64,000 nt of DNA from Streptomyces chryseus. GTDB lineage: Bacteria > Actinomycetota > Actinomycetes > Streptomycetales > Streptomycetaceae. Location: positions 1-64,000 of the forward strand of contig NZ_BMVO01000028.1 in the NCBI RefSeq assembly GCF_014650755.1, given 5' to 3'. Shown here in pieces: positions 1 through 8,541 of the stretch (within the stretch, counting starts at the first letter, position 1; every line of letters begins with the position of its first letter). The translations under genes and the position numbers were made by a program. Below the pieces are notes generated by a model. That model ran no database searches. It was not told the origin of the DNA and worked only from the letters and a program-made list of their open reading frames with translations.

Positions 1-795
1 ACCACGCACTCTGACCAGCCCATTTCACCCACCAGCACAGGATGAAAGAGGCTCACTGGGACAAAACGCTCTTTAAGCACCGAGCTGGCACAGTAGGCGC
101 CGATCCAGCCCCGCGTCACAATCCGCCATCGCTGACGGAAGGTTGCGTTTGGTGCGACACGACTCAGTCGCACGGGCAACGCATCTGAAGTAATTCGGGG
201 TTTCTTGCTGGGTTAGCTCGACGGCGCCTGCCCGGTACCCGCCTGGTCATCCCGCGCGGTCGTGAGCGCCAAGCCGAAATCCGGAGTGGAAATGCCGCCA
301 CGAGGGCATGGGACCCGTTTGCGGCAGCAGCATGCAAGGTGGCGGCGTTCACCGTCCATTCTTTGCAACTTGCCTGCACATCCTCACCCTCGCCGGGTGA
401 GCGAAAGCAATCGGACAGGGGCGGCCAGCACACCAGGGACATTCGGGGGACGGCGCTTCACTTCGCCACGCCCGTCCAGGCGAGTGCGTAGAAGCACCTG
501 CTTGGCGGCGCTTTACAAGCACGGCTCGAGCGGACTGCTGAACAGCAGGCGATATTCCCTCATCCGGGGTAATAGTGCCCCGCATGTCGAGGGGCATGTC
601 GGATGATAAATAATGTGAATGCACATACTTTCATTCTTCCCGGCGCCGTCGAATACTAATCATTCCCCTTACTGTCCTTGCTTACTGCTGGCGCGTGGAT
701 ATTTCTGCGTAATATGCAGCGACACGTAAAGGCTTCCGGGCAATAGGTAGGGCCCGGTACGCCACCCCCCAGCCCCCAAAGGAAATGGCCTCTCG
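1..795. other. Gene-free leader region
   Basis: No open frame here has a convincing start, ribosome site or protein-like composition. The last 200 bases become A/T-rich, which fits a promoter region for the secreted protein that starts at 796. Confidence 0.5.
613..626. promoter_or_regulatory. Short inverted repeat in AT-rich promoter region
   Basis: ATGTG-AATG-CACAT is a perfect 5-bp inverted repeat inside the most A/T-rich patch before the ice-binding-like gene, about 170 bp upstream of its start. It could be an operator. No regulator is recognised. Confidence 0.3.
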
Positions 796-2151
796 ATGAA
801 GCTGCAGTTCCCTCAAGCGGTTCGGCGCCGCGCATTGTCCGGCTGGCTGGCCTCGGCTCTCGCCGCGACGGTTGCCGCCGTGATGGTCGCCGTGACCCCG
901 ACAACGGCACTGGCGATCGCGACACCTGTACCTCTGGGCACCGCCGCCAGTTTCTCCGTTCTGGCAGGTTCGGAGGTCACCAACACCGGCCCCTCCGTGA
1001 TCGACCACGACCTTGGGGTACACCCGGGCACAGCCATCAGCGGGTTTCCCCCCGGCATCGTGCTGGGCGCCGTGCATTCCGCGGACGCTGTCGCACTACA
1101 GGCCAAGTCCGATCTGGTCCAGGCGTACAACAACGCGGCCGGTCAGGCCACGGACTTCGCGCTTCCGGCGGGCATCGGCAATGGCAACACACTGCTTCCG
1201 GGCGTCCACACCGCTGTCTCCGGTGTCGGACTCAACGGCGACTTGATTCTGGACGCCGGGGGAGACCCCAACGCCGTCTGGGTGTTCCAGATCCCGGAAG
1301 CCCTGACGACAGCATCCTCCAGCCGGGTGCTTCTCACGAACGGCGCCTCGGCGTGCAACGTATACTGGCAGATTGGGAGTTCGGCCACGCTCGGAACCAG
1401 CTCCACCTTCGTCGGCACGATCATGGCTCTGACATCTATCAGCGTGACCACGGGGACGAACATCGAGGGCCGTGCACTGGCCCGTAACGGTGCCGTGACG
1501 CTCGACACCAATCGGATCTTCCTCGGCGGGTGCGCGACCACCACCGGTGGAACGACGTCTGGTACGACGTCCGGTACGACCGCTGGCACGACCACCGGAA
1601 CCACGGCTGGCCCGACCGCCGGTACGACGTCCGGTACGACCGCTGGTACGACCACCGGAACCACGGCTGGCCCGACCACCGGCACGACTGCCGGCGCGAC
1701 CACCGGTGGCAGCACCGGTGGCCTGATCAGTGGAGGAGTCCTGGGCGGACCCGTCCTCGACGGCCCCATCGTCGGCATCGTGGGCGGAAGTACCTCGGGG
1801 AGCATTTCCGGCAACACCGCGGGGAACACGCAGGGCAACACCTCTGGCATCACGCAGGGCAGTACCTCCGGGAACACTGCCGGGAATACCGCCGGGAACA
1901 CCACCGGCGGGAACACGCAGGGCAACATCGCCGGAAACACCACCGGCGGGCACGGCGGCAAGCCTGGCAAGCCGGGCCACCACGACAAGCCGGGCGGGCC
2001 CGGCCATCACGACGGCAAGCCGGGCGGGCCGGAACACGGTGACAAGCCTGGCCACGGGCATGAGGAAGGGCCCGGGAAGCCCGGCCACGGCTACGAGGAC
2101 GACGTCTACAGCTACGGCTACGGCAACAAGCCCGCAAGCCACAAGGGCTAG
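796..2151 (+). CDS. Secreted ice-binding-like (DUF3494) protein with Thr/Gly repeats
   Basis: Residues 1-40 are a signal peptide: an Arg-rich start, a hydrophobic stretch and an Ala-x-Ala type cleavage site near TTALA. Residues about 46-246 match the DUF3494 ice-binding/adhesin-like fold (LGTAASFSVLAGSEVTNTG at the start, NGAVTLDTNRIFLGGC at the end). After the domain come about ten TTxGT/TTAGP repeats (249-300), then GNT/GNTxG repeats (333-380), then a tail rich in Gly, Pro, His and Lys (382-451). Family members bind ice or serve as surface adhesins. In a soil actinomycete an extracellular or cell-wall role is likely, but ice binding is unproven. The gene stands alone, the SD-like AAAGGA is rather far from the ATG, and a 15-bp-stem hairpin follows it. 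Confidence 0.8.
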   Translation: MKLQFPQAVRRRALSGWLASALAATVAAVMVAVTPTTALAIATPVPLGTAASFSVLAGSEVTNTGPSVIDHDLGVHPGTAISGFPPGIVLGAVHSADAVALQAKSDLVQAYNNAAGQATDFALPAGIGNGNTLLPGVHTAVSGVGLNGDLILDAGGDPNAVWVFQIPEALTTASSSRVLLTNGASACNVYWQIGSSATLGTSSTFVGTIMALTSISVTTGTNIEGRALARNGAVTLDTNRIFLGGCATTTGGTTSGTTSGTTAGTTTGTTAGPTAGTTSGTTAGTTTGTTAGPTTGTTAGATTGGSTGGLISGGVLGGPVLDGPIVGIVGGSTSGSISGNTAGNTQGNTSGITQGSTSGNTAGNTAGNTTGGNTQGNIAGNTTGGHGGKPGKPGHHDKPGGPGHHDGKPGGPEHGDKPGHGHEEGPGKPGHGYEDDVYSYGYGNKPASHKG

Positions 2152-2183
2152 CCAGCACACTGCCGTAAGCCCGCTCATCGACT

Positions 2184-2227
2184 GATGGTGCACGGCGGAA
2201 CCTTCATCGAACCCGCCGTGCACCATC
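2184..2227. terminator. Strong hairpin downstream of the DUF3494 gene
   Basis: A perfect 15-bp stem (GATGGTGCACGGCGG paired with its complement) encloses a 14-nt loop, 33 bases after the stop codon at 2151. There is no T-tract, as is common for Streptomyces hairpin terminators. Confidence 0.65.
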
Positions 2228-2380
2228 GGTGGCAGCCAGAAAGATGTCAGGCGCGAGTGGCTGAAATGGGAAAGACAAGGTGGCCGGTGTCGAGCGCGAT
2301 GAGACCAGCGGACGTGAAGGAACGCCAGCAGTCCGATACGGGCCCGCCTCGCAGGAACATCATCGTCGTCTCGGTGAACA

Positions 2381-2608
2381 CTTCAGGTCCTCAACGGCAC
2401 CGCGCGCCAGGTCCACGTCGCCGACCTCGCGGTGATCGTGATGAACGGCCGCGTGACCGAGCCCGCCGCGGCCTTCGCCGAGCAGCGATACCTCCATGTG
2501 GTCGACCGCCACACCCTTGCCGTATGGGCGTCCGGCTCACGCACTCTGTGGGACGCTGTCCGGGTCGTCCCGCCGGGAATCCCTCTTCCCGACCCTGGTC
2601 GTTTCTGA
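2381..2608 (+). pseudogene. Remnant of a restriction-endonuclease-like (Mrr type) gene
   Basis: The frame reads GTARQVHVADLAVIVMNGR, then FAEQRYLHVVDRHTLAVWASG to a stop. This resembles the C-terminal end of actinobacterial Mrr-type restriction endonucleases (GTA..VHGA..AVVVTNG ... HRIHWVDR..L..WA). A stop lies directly upstream at 2375 and there is no start or catalytic half, so it is a relic of about 75 codons. Confidence 0.5.
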
Positions 2609-3234
2609 GCTGGTCGCCGAGAGCAGTGCTGACACCGCCATCGATCGAGGCACCTGGCGTCACCCGCTGCGGTTCGTACGGCTGCGCCTGGACATCCGCG
2701 GTGGCCGACGTGCCGCCGTTCGGGGAAGGCACACAGTTCTTCAGCGGGTGAACGTCGGCTTGTGTGACACGGCGGTCCGCGGCCCTATGCGATGGCTTGA
2801 GAACTCTTGGGGATGGATGCGGGCGCCCTGCGTGAGACCATCCGATGCCCATAGGGGATACGTCCAACTGCGGCGCGACCCGCTTGTGGCGGACAGGAAA
2901 GAACCTGGCCTTGCTCGAAAAGCCCGCGCGGGACAAGAGCCCAGACCAGGCGCCGTTTGGCCCTGAGGGAGACGGTCAGTTTCCTCGTGACCAGGCCGGT
3001 GGTACCAGGCACCCGGGGCCCCCTTCTGCTGGTGGCACAGCCCGGGAGGTTCAGCACGCACTGCCCGGCCCCCATTTCCTGCTGATCCGGGCGGCGTGGA
3101 AGGCTCGACGCCCTGGGCCATCCGGTGGGCAACCCGCCCGCACCGTGTAGTGGCTCACGGCGTTCGGGTATCCCCATGCCGGGGCAAGGCCACAAGGGCG
3201 GCCCTACGGTTTTCGGCAGAAAGGCTTCATCGCC
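2609..3234. other. No recognisable gene; contains one copy of a diverged repeat
   Basis: Open frames on both strands lack family resemblance. A segment at about 2650-2745 is a diverged copy of one at about 6598-6700. The last 100 bases should hold the promoter of the CBS-domain gene. Confidence 0.4.
2650..2745. repeat. Diverged repeat, copy 1
   Basis: Starts CACCTGGCGTCACCCGCTG and runs through GGTGGCCGACGTGCCG. The segment at 6598-6700 matches most positions over about 95 bp. Neither copy has one open frame shared by both, so both look like decayed pieces of the same ancestral sequence. Confidence 0.5.
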
Positions 3235-3654
3235 ATGGCCCAGCAGGTCCGCGAAATCATGACCAGTGCCCCCGTGACGGTCGCCCCGGACACGTCGGTC
3301 GTCGACGTCGCCCGCCGTATGCGCGAGGAGAACATCGGCGCCGTCCTGGTCGTCGAAGGCGACCGGCTCAAGGGCCTGGTCACCGACCGCGATCTGGTTG
3401 TCCGGGTGCTTGCTGAAGGTGCTGAAGCCGCCACCAGGACGGTGGAGCAGGCGTGCAGCGCTGACCTGGTCGCGGTCGGCCCGGACGACGAGGTGGACCG
3501 GGCGGTTGAGCTGATGCGCGAGCATGCCGTGCGCCGCCTGCCGGTCGTCGAAGACGGCCGCGCGGTCGGCATCATCGCCCTGGCCGACCTGGCCATGGAA
3601 CGGGACCCCGGCTCCGCGCTGGGCGACATCAGCGTCGCCGAACCCAACGACTGA
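3235..3654 (+). CDS. CBS-domain pair protein
   Basis: A 139-residue protein made almost only of two CBS motifs. The first is VREIMTSAPVTVAPDTS ... GAVLVVEGDRLKGLVTDRDL (residues 5-55), the second ADLVAVGPDDEVDRAVELM ... RRLPVVEDGRAVGIIALADL (77-118). Such stand-alone Bateman modules bind adenine nucleotides and sense energy state. In actinobacteria they are often induced with universal stress proteins under hypoxia. An AAAGG sequence precedes the ATG. It stands alone, and I see no clear copy of the regulatory box found in the 33-50 kb island. Confidence 0.85.
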   Translation: MAQQVREIMTSAPVTVAPDTSVVDVARRMREENIGAVLVVEGDRLKGLVTDRDLVVRVLAEGAEAATRTVEQACSADLVAVGPDDEVDRAVELMREHAVRRLPVVEDGRAVGIIALADLAMERDPGSALGDISVAEPND

Positions 3655-3698
3655 GCCCCCGGCCACGCGCACTTCGGCCAGACGCGCACCGCTCGGCG

Positions 3699-4100
3699 AT
3701 GTTCCATCGGGAGCGTCTGGCCCTGACCGAGGCAGGCACCGAGCACCAGCTGAAGGTTCAGACGAGGTCCCACGACACCCGGGCGGCAATCACCGCGCCC
3801 CCTATCCGCCTTCAGGTCCTGGTCCCCGAGCTGGCCGGCCCCGCCCAGCAGGCCGCAGATGCCACGTACGCGCTGCGCAAGGCCATCGACCGGAACGAGC
3901 TGGACACCCGGCGGCATGCGGCCAAGGAAGCATCCGTCGCCTTCATCGCCGCGGCTGCCACGCTGCTGAGCCCCCACAACCGCTGGCTGAGGGCGACCAC
4001 TGCCAGCGTCCTGGCCGTCCGGTCGGGCCAGTCAATATCCCATCATGAGGTTCGCATGAGTCAGTTCGGCCGGGCGGGTTCTGTGTGGGGTGGAGGGTAG
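3699..4100 (+). pseudogene. Possible decayed gene of unknown function
   Basis: The middle of this frame (codons about 40-90, with LAGPAQQAADATYALRKA and RRHAAKEASVAFIAAAATLL) has the helix-rich, Ala-rich look of a real actinobacterial protein. The first 35 and last 30 codons do not. There is no good ribosome site. I read it as a fragment of an unknown protein, with low certainty. Confidence 0.3.
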
Positions 4101-4566
4101 GGCCACCGGAGCTCCGCCGGTGTGGGCATGAGTGGCACGGTGCCCGGGGTTTTGCGGTGTTCGGAGAAGCAGGCGGCTCGCCGACTTTACGGCCGTAAAA
4201 CTCACCGGGTCCTGGGCGGAGTTCTGCGAGCCGCATCAACACTCCAGGATCGGTCTCGGGCAATTGGACAGGAATGATTTCGGGGGGTTGGTCCGAGCAA
4301 GCCTCTCGCTGTCATCGGGCTGGTGCGCAGGAACTGTGTGGTGGTCACCGCGCTGAGGGGGAGGAACGCCGGCAGCTGGCAACCGGGAGTTCGGCGTCTT
4401 TTCTTTGCCTGTGACCGAAGTGCGTGTAATGCGTTGTTCTCGGGGGTGCTCGCATTGTCCATCCCTCGAGGGTGCGGCCCCCCGGGGTCCTGGCCAACGC
4501 CCGGTCCAGGGCCCCCGGTCTTCGTTTCTGAGCGCTTGGGCGCTGGCGCGGCTGAACACAACGTCT
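4101..4566. other. No recognisable gene
   Basis: Frames in this stretch are open because of high GC but show no motif, signal or ribosome site that I can support. Confidence 0.4.
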
Positions 4567-4617
4567 GTTCACGCGAGACGCCCGGCTGGGAGTTCCCAGC
4601 CGGGCGTCTCGGTGAAC
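4567..4617. terminator. Very strong hairpin downstream of the small secreted protein gene
   Basis: A perfect 17-bp stem (4575-4591 with 4594-4610, core GAGACGCCCGGCTGGGA) has only two bases between the arms. It is extended outside by a second pairing, GTTCAC with GTGAAC. It lies about 78 bases past the stop of the minus-strand gene ending at 4695, so it probably terminates that transcript. Confidence 0.7.
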
Positions 4618-4694
4618 GGCTTGCGGCCCATCAGCTCAACGGGTATCGCCCGTTTCCGGCTTGCCGGCGAGCGCTGGTAGGCGTCTTGCCGTGG

Positions 4695-5045
4695 TTAGAG
4701 AAGGCCGAGGTCGAGGTCGACGCCCGGTCCGGTCTCGGCGTGGGCGTCGTTCCTGGCCAGGGTGTCCTCGCCGCTGCAGATCTGCTGGACCGCGACCGTG
4801 GTCGCCGGGCCGCTGCCGAGGATGGTGATGGGCCCGGTCGCGACGTTGATCAGGCCGAGCTGGAACGTGTCCTGACTGACGTCTGACCGCTGCTCGCACA
4901 CGACCACGTTGCCGTCCTTGCCGTGGTGCCGGCCGTCCGGGTGGCCGTAGCCGTCACCGTCGCCGGCCGCGGCGACACCGGCCCCGAGCATGCTGAAACT
5001 CCCGAGCATGGCAGCTACCAGGGCAGCATTGCGAAGCTTGCGCAC
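4695..5045 (-). CDS. Small secreted protein, rodlin/chaplin-like in style
   Basis: A 116-residue product. The GTG at 5045 is chosen because GGAG sits five bases ahead and the product then begins with a classic signal peptide (Arg/Lys followed by about 18 hydrophobic residues, ending GVAAAGDGD). The mature part has a His/Gly/Asp linker and then VVVCEQRSDVSQDTFQLGLI and TVAVQQICSGED, with two cysteines bracketing a beta-rich stretch. Small size, secretion, paired Cys and repeated hydrophobic beta segments recall rodlins and chaplins of aerial hyphae. I cannot assign it to either family. It is monocistronic with a strong hairpin downstream. Confidence 0.65.
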   Translation of the reverse strand: MRKLRNAALVAAMLGSFSMLGAGVAAAGDGDGYGHPDGRHHGKDGNVVVCEQRSDVSQDTFQLGLINVATGPITILGSGPATTVAVQQICSGEDTLARNDAHAETGPGVDLDLGLL

Positions 5046-6362
5046 AACATCTCCACTTCCGTCAGATTCGACATAATTGGGTGGTACCAGACGAACCAGC
5101 ATGCTAGGTCATGTTTGCGCTGTTTTATGTGCAACGCGCCGTGGTGTCTCCTCGCTATGGAGGGGCCGGGCGGCCGCAGCTGTGACGGGATGGCCGACGT
5201 CGGCCCTCTGGCCTTGCGAAGCCGCCGATCAAGCCAAGGGGATCGGTTGTTGAAGGGGGGTGGGGCGTGGGCGCACGCCTGATGTGAGTGGACAAGGCAT
5301 GCCCCCGGGGACTGGCCATAGGCGGCGGCCGGCCCCCGGTTGTGCTGCCCTACAGACCGCCGGACCGCTGATGCTGCACTGCACTAGGCCGCGTGTGCCC
5401 GGTCGGCTTGGATGAGGGGCGCCAGGTGCTGATTGAGTAACCGGCCCCGCTCCTTCTTCTGCCAACCCGCGCTGGGCCGGGCGGCGATGCCGCCCTGTAT
5501 CCGCATTTGGTGGATATGGGGGGCCGGGGTGTCGAGGCGACTTGGCTGGGCGCGGGTGGGGCGTACGAAGGGCCGGTGAGCCGGCCCGGGTAGGCGAAGC
5601 GCCTGGGTCGGCCACGTTCGTGTGGGTGATGGTGGCGGCGGAGCTGAGCTGAACCGGGCACACCCTTGACAGCCCAGGTGATGCTGTAGCTGCCTGGGCT
5701 GCAAGAGTGCCCTTTTCGGGCTGCTGTTACCGGGGCGGCGGCGCTGCGGCCACCACGATGGCCAAGCTGCCGCAGCTCTTCGAGGGCTGGGAAACGGAAA
5801 GCGATGCGGGCCAAAGAGGGTGTCCGCATTCCGTAGACTCTGGCGCTGCCGGTCGTGAACGCCGCGCCCCCGGGCTGGGCGCGTTGGGTGGGGGCCCCGG
5901 GCCAGGCGCGGATCGGGACCTCCGGAGCGAGCCATCCGATTCCGTGAATGTGTACGCGTCCGCCAGGCTCAACTGCGCCGGTGAACTTCTGGTCACGCAC
6001 CCAGTGGAGTGAAAGGCGGTGTGCCGGGCGCGGGATACCCCGATCGGACCTGGCGCATACGTTGAATGGTGTGGCCCGGGTCCTCCCTCCCCCCGGGTTC
6101 GGGCTATGCGCTGCCGGGCCTGATTGGTCTGAGTTCGGCCCGGCAGCCCCCGACCCCCACGCTGAGGAACGCCGAAAGCGGCGATTTCTCCGCTGTGCTG
6201 GGTCAGGATGTTGCTGCGCTTGGGTGAGCGGAGTTGGCCTCTCCTGGCGCCCGCGATGCCGTAGAAGCTTGGGCAACGTCAGTGTCCGCATCTCTGCACG
6301 CCATGGCTGCTCGTCTCAACTCAAGTGCCGATCGAGTTGAGTACGCCGGATATTCTCCCGGT
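5046..6362. other. Long stretch without a supportable gene
   Basis: Minus-strand segments near 5384-5515 and 5770-6010 read as protein-like without stops, but they change frame, have no start or ribosome site, and match no family I recognise. I take the region as decayed DNA. Confidence 0.4.
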
Positions 6363-6540
6363 GTGAAGATCATGGTGGGGGGCCTCGCGGTCGGCGTGGG
6401 ATTCGGGGCGGTTACCTCGCTCGTCAAGCGTTGTCGTCGCCGTACGAGGAGCTCGGTGCCCCGCTCGCGGGCATCGTCTGGGCGAAGGCTGCCAAGGTCC
6501 TCAGCCTGCTGATGGACGCCGGCTGGTCCTGGGCGCGGCG
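6363..6540 (+). pseudogene. Remnant of a DUF6518-like membrane protein
   Basis: The frame starting at 6363 reads KIMVGGLAVGVGFGAVTSLV. After a one-base loss near 6427 it continues in another frame as LSSPYEELGAPLAG, then WAKAAKVLSLLMDAGWSWA. This is the N-terminal pattern of small actinobacterial DUF6518-type membrane proteins (..T..AN.LSSPYG.LGAPL). The frame shifts again after WSWA and the rest of the protein is lost. Confidence 0.45.
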
Positions 6541-6597
6541 GTCGCCGGTGAGGGCGTAGCGGCGTACGTCCACGACCTCACCGGCCGTTTCGCCTCG

Positions 6598-6712
6598 CCA
6601 TCCGGGGCGCCTGGCGTCACCTGCTGGGCTTCGTGAGGCTGTGCCTGGGTGTCGCGGTGGCCGATGTGCCGCTGTTCGGAGACGACACGCAGTGCTCCAG
6701 TGAGTGACGATC
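6598..6712. repeat. Diverged repeat, copy 2
   Basis: Counterpart of 2650-2745 (shared runs include CCTGGCGTCACC, GGTGGCCGA and GTGCCG). It lies directly after the DUF6518 remnant and ends at the TGA following GACACGCAGTGCTCCAGTGAG. Confidence 0.5.
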
Positions 6713-6876
6713 CCGCTTCCATTGAGACGCCCGACATGTTCCGTCTGGGGCAATTGCCGGGGTAATGGTCCGTTTCGGTTGCCCCTTACGCGACGGCACG
6801 GCGCGCGATCAACAACCGTTGTTTCATGGCAACGTTCTGGTTTACGAGCTGACTCGGAGCCGGAGGTGCACCGCGC

Positions 6877-7746
6877 GTGGTGGCGAGCAGTAATCCCACC
6901 GTCAGGAAGCGTCGCCTGGGAGCGGAGCTGCGCCGGCTCCGGGAGGCCAGTGGGTTGAAGAGCACGGAGGTGGCGGAGCGGCTCATGGTCTCCCAGCCCA
7001 AGATCAGTCACCTGGAGAACGGCCGCCGCAGCATCAGTCCCCGTGACGTGCGCGATCTGTGCGTGATCTATGGAGTGGCGGACCAGGAGGTCGTCGACTC
7101 GCTGATGCGGATGGCCAGGGAATGCGCACAGCCGGGCTGGTGGAATGTCTACGGCGACATCCCCCAGAGCGTCTACATCGGCCTGGAGGCGGACGCCGCG
7201 GCCATCCATGCCTACGAGCCCCTAATGATCCCCGGCTTGCTGCAGACCCCCGCCTATGCCCATGCCGTCATCGGGGAAACGATTCCCCGGCTCACGGCCG
7301 CACAGGCCGCCACGCGACTTAGGGTGCGGCTGCGCCGCCAGTACCGGATCTACGATCCGGCCCGTCCGTTGCGTTTGTGGGTTGTCCTGGATGAATCGGC
7401 CTTGCGCCGGCCCGTCGGCGGGCCGGACGTCATGCGCGAACAGCTGGAGCACCTGAACGCGATGAGCGCCGAGCCGCACATCACGGTGCAGGTTCTGCCG
7501 TACACGGTGGGAGCCCATCCGGGCCTCTCGGGACAGTTCTCCATCCTGGGGTTCGCCGAAAGCCCCGAGGCGGTGGTGTACGTGGAGCGGTTCACCAGCG
7601 ATCTCTACCTGGAGAGACCATCCGACGTGCGGCACTACAGCGTGATGTACGACCACCTCCAGGCCCAGGCCCTCGACCCTTACAGCAGCCGCGGCTTCAT
7701 CGCCGACGCCACCAAGGCGTACATCAACGCGGCGAGCCGGCCCTGA
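6877..7746 (+). CDS. XRE-family regulator with Scr1-type (DUF5753) C-terminal domain
   Basis: A 289-residue protein. Residues 10-65 form a helix-turn-helix (LGAELRRLREASGLKSTEVA, then MVSQPKISHLENGRRS with the recognition helix). Residues about 90-275 form the domain that follows HTHs in this Streptomyces family (ECAQPGWWNVYGDIPQSV, IPGLLQTPAYAHAVI, VLPYTVGAHPGLSGQFSIL). Members often pair with a small DUF397 gene downstream and affect development or antibiotic production. No DUF397 gene follows here, which is unusual. GTG at 6877 is used, with CGGAGGTG about ten bases upstream. Confidence 0.9.
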   Translation: MVASSNPTVRKRRLGAELRRLREASGLKSTEVAERLMVSQPKISHLENGRRSISPRDVRDLCVIYGVADQEVVDSLMRMARECAQPGWWNVYGDIPQSVYIGLEADAAAIHAYEPLMIPGLLQTPAYAHAVIGETIPRLTAAQAATRLRVRLRRQYRIYDPARPLRLWVVLDESALRRPVGGPDVMREQLEHLNAMSAEPHITVQVLPYTVGAHPGLSGQFSILGFAESPEAVVYVERFTSDLYLERPSDVRHYSVMYDHLQAQALDPYSSRGFIADATKAYINAASRP

Positions 7747-7758
7747 TGCTTTCTGTAG

Positions 7759-7896
7759 AGCCACCGCCGTCGCGGCCGGGCCTTCCCGGACCCGGTGGGC
7801 AAGCGTGGCGCCGAACTTCTGTACCGGGTGGGTGATCTGAAGCGGTGGGCCGGCAGCTGGCCCCGCGTCGCCGTCGGCACCGCCGAGCTGTCGTAG
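7759..7896 (+). pseudogene. Fragment resembling the end of a small HTH/excisionase-type protein
   Basis: An open frame between two stops without a start codon reads FPDPVGKRGAELLYRVGDLK, then RWAGSWP. The pattern of a named residue change, then LLYR..DL..WA, is typical of the wing of actinobacterial excisionase/HTH proteins. It lies 12 bases after the XRE gene. The assignment is tentative. Confidence 0.3.
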
Positions 7897-8541
7897 AGCC
7901 ACCCACACGGAGGGCCCCCGGGGGATCTGCCATGACATCCAGGGGCCCGTGTATGGAGGCTTCCTGCCAACGAGGCAGCCGCCCTGGCGTCACGGCGCCT
8001 GCCTGTCTTCTGACGGCGATCCGTGCACACCGGCCTGGAGAACGCCCGGTCCATCAGGCACATCACCATGGGAAGGCAGCACCGCACCGTGTCGCAGACG
8101 ACCACGCTGCTGCTGTGCTGCTGCGCCTGACCGGCCCCGGCATCCGCGAGCAGCTCGAGGCGTTGCCCGCCTCCGTGGTCCTGATCGGCCTCGGCGCCAT
8201 CAGAGGGTGCCGAGGCCAGCCGGACCACCCTGACCATGGGCTCCCTCATGGGGTGAAGACTGCTGGGGGTGGTGGAGGAAGGGAATGTCGCTGAGGGTGA
8301 GGCCGGTCGCCGGCCGGCCATGGTGCAGCGCCTTCTGGGTGGGCGCGCCGGACGGATAGCCGCCGACCGCGCTCGCGCGATCGGCCCCCGCCCCTTCACC
8401 CGGCGTGCCCTGACCGCTTCCGCGCAGTGAGTCACACCTTTGGCTGGCTGTCCCACCCGGCGGCAGGCGAGTTCTCCGCGGATGGGCGGCAGCAGTTGCC
8501 CCACAGGTTTTCGCCAGGGGCGGCTGTGTTTCCGTGACCGG
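7897..8541. other. No supportable gene
   Basis: Frames on both strands change or stop repeatedly. No promoter, repeat or hairpin stands out. It is the downstream flank of the glycosyltransferase gene. Confidence 0.4.

Noticed and set aside
1536..1930. Regular repeats at 1.5-1.9 kb considered as a CRISPR array
   Set aside because: The units are codon-phased Thr/Gly and Gly/Asn/Thr repeats inside an open frame, with no unique spacers of constant length.
1096..2226. Minus-strand frames with Arg/Gly or Val/Pro repeats opposite the DUF3494 gene
   Set aside because: The repeats mirror the TTxGT and GNT repeats of the real gene read backwards.
3160..3215. AGGGCGGCCCT before the CBS gene, considered as a regulatory box
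   Set aside because: The two halves are four bases too close compared with the other sites.
6424..7209. Minus-strand frame of 261 codons over the XRE gene
   Set aside because: It lacks any domain and overlaps the well-supported XRE gene and the DUF6518 remnant.
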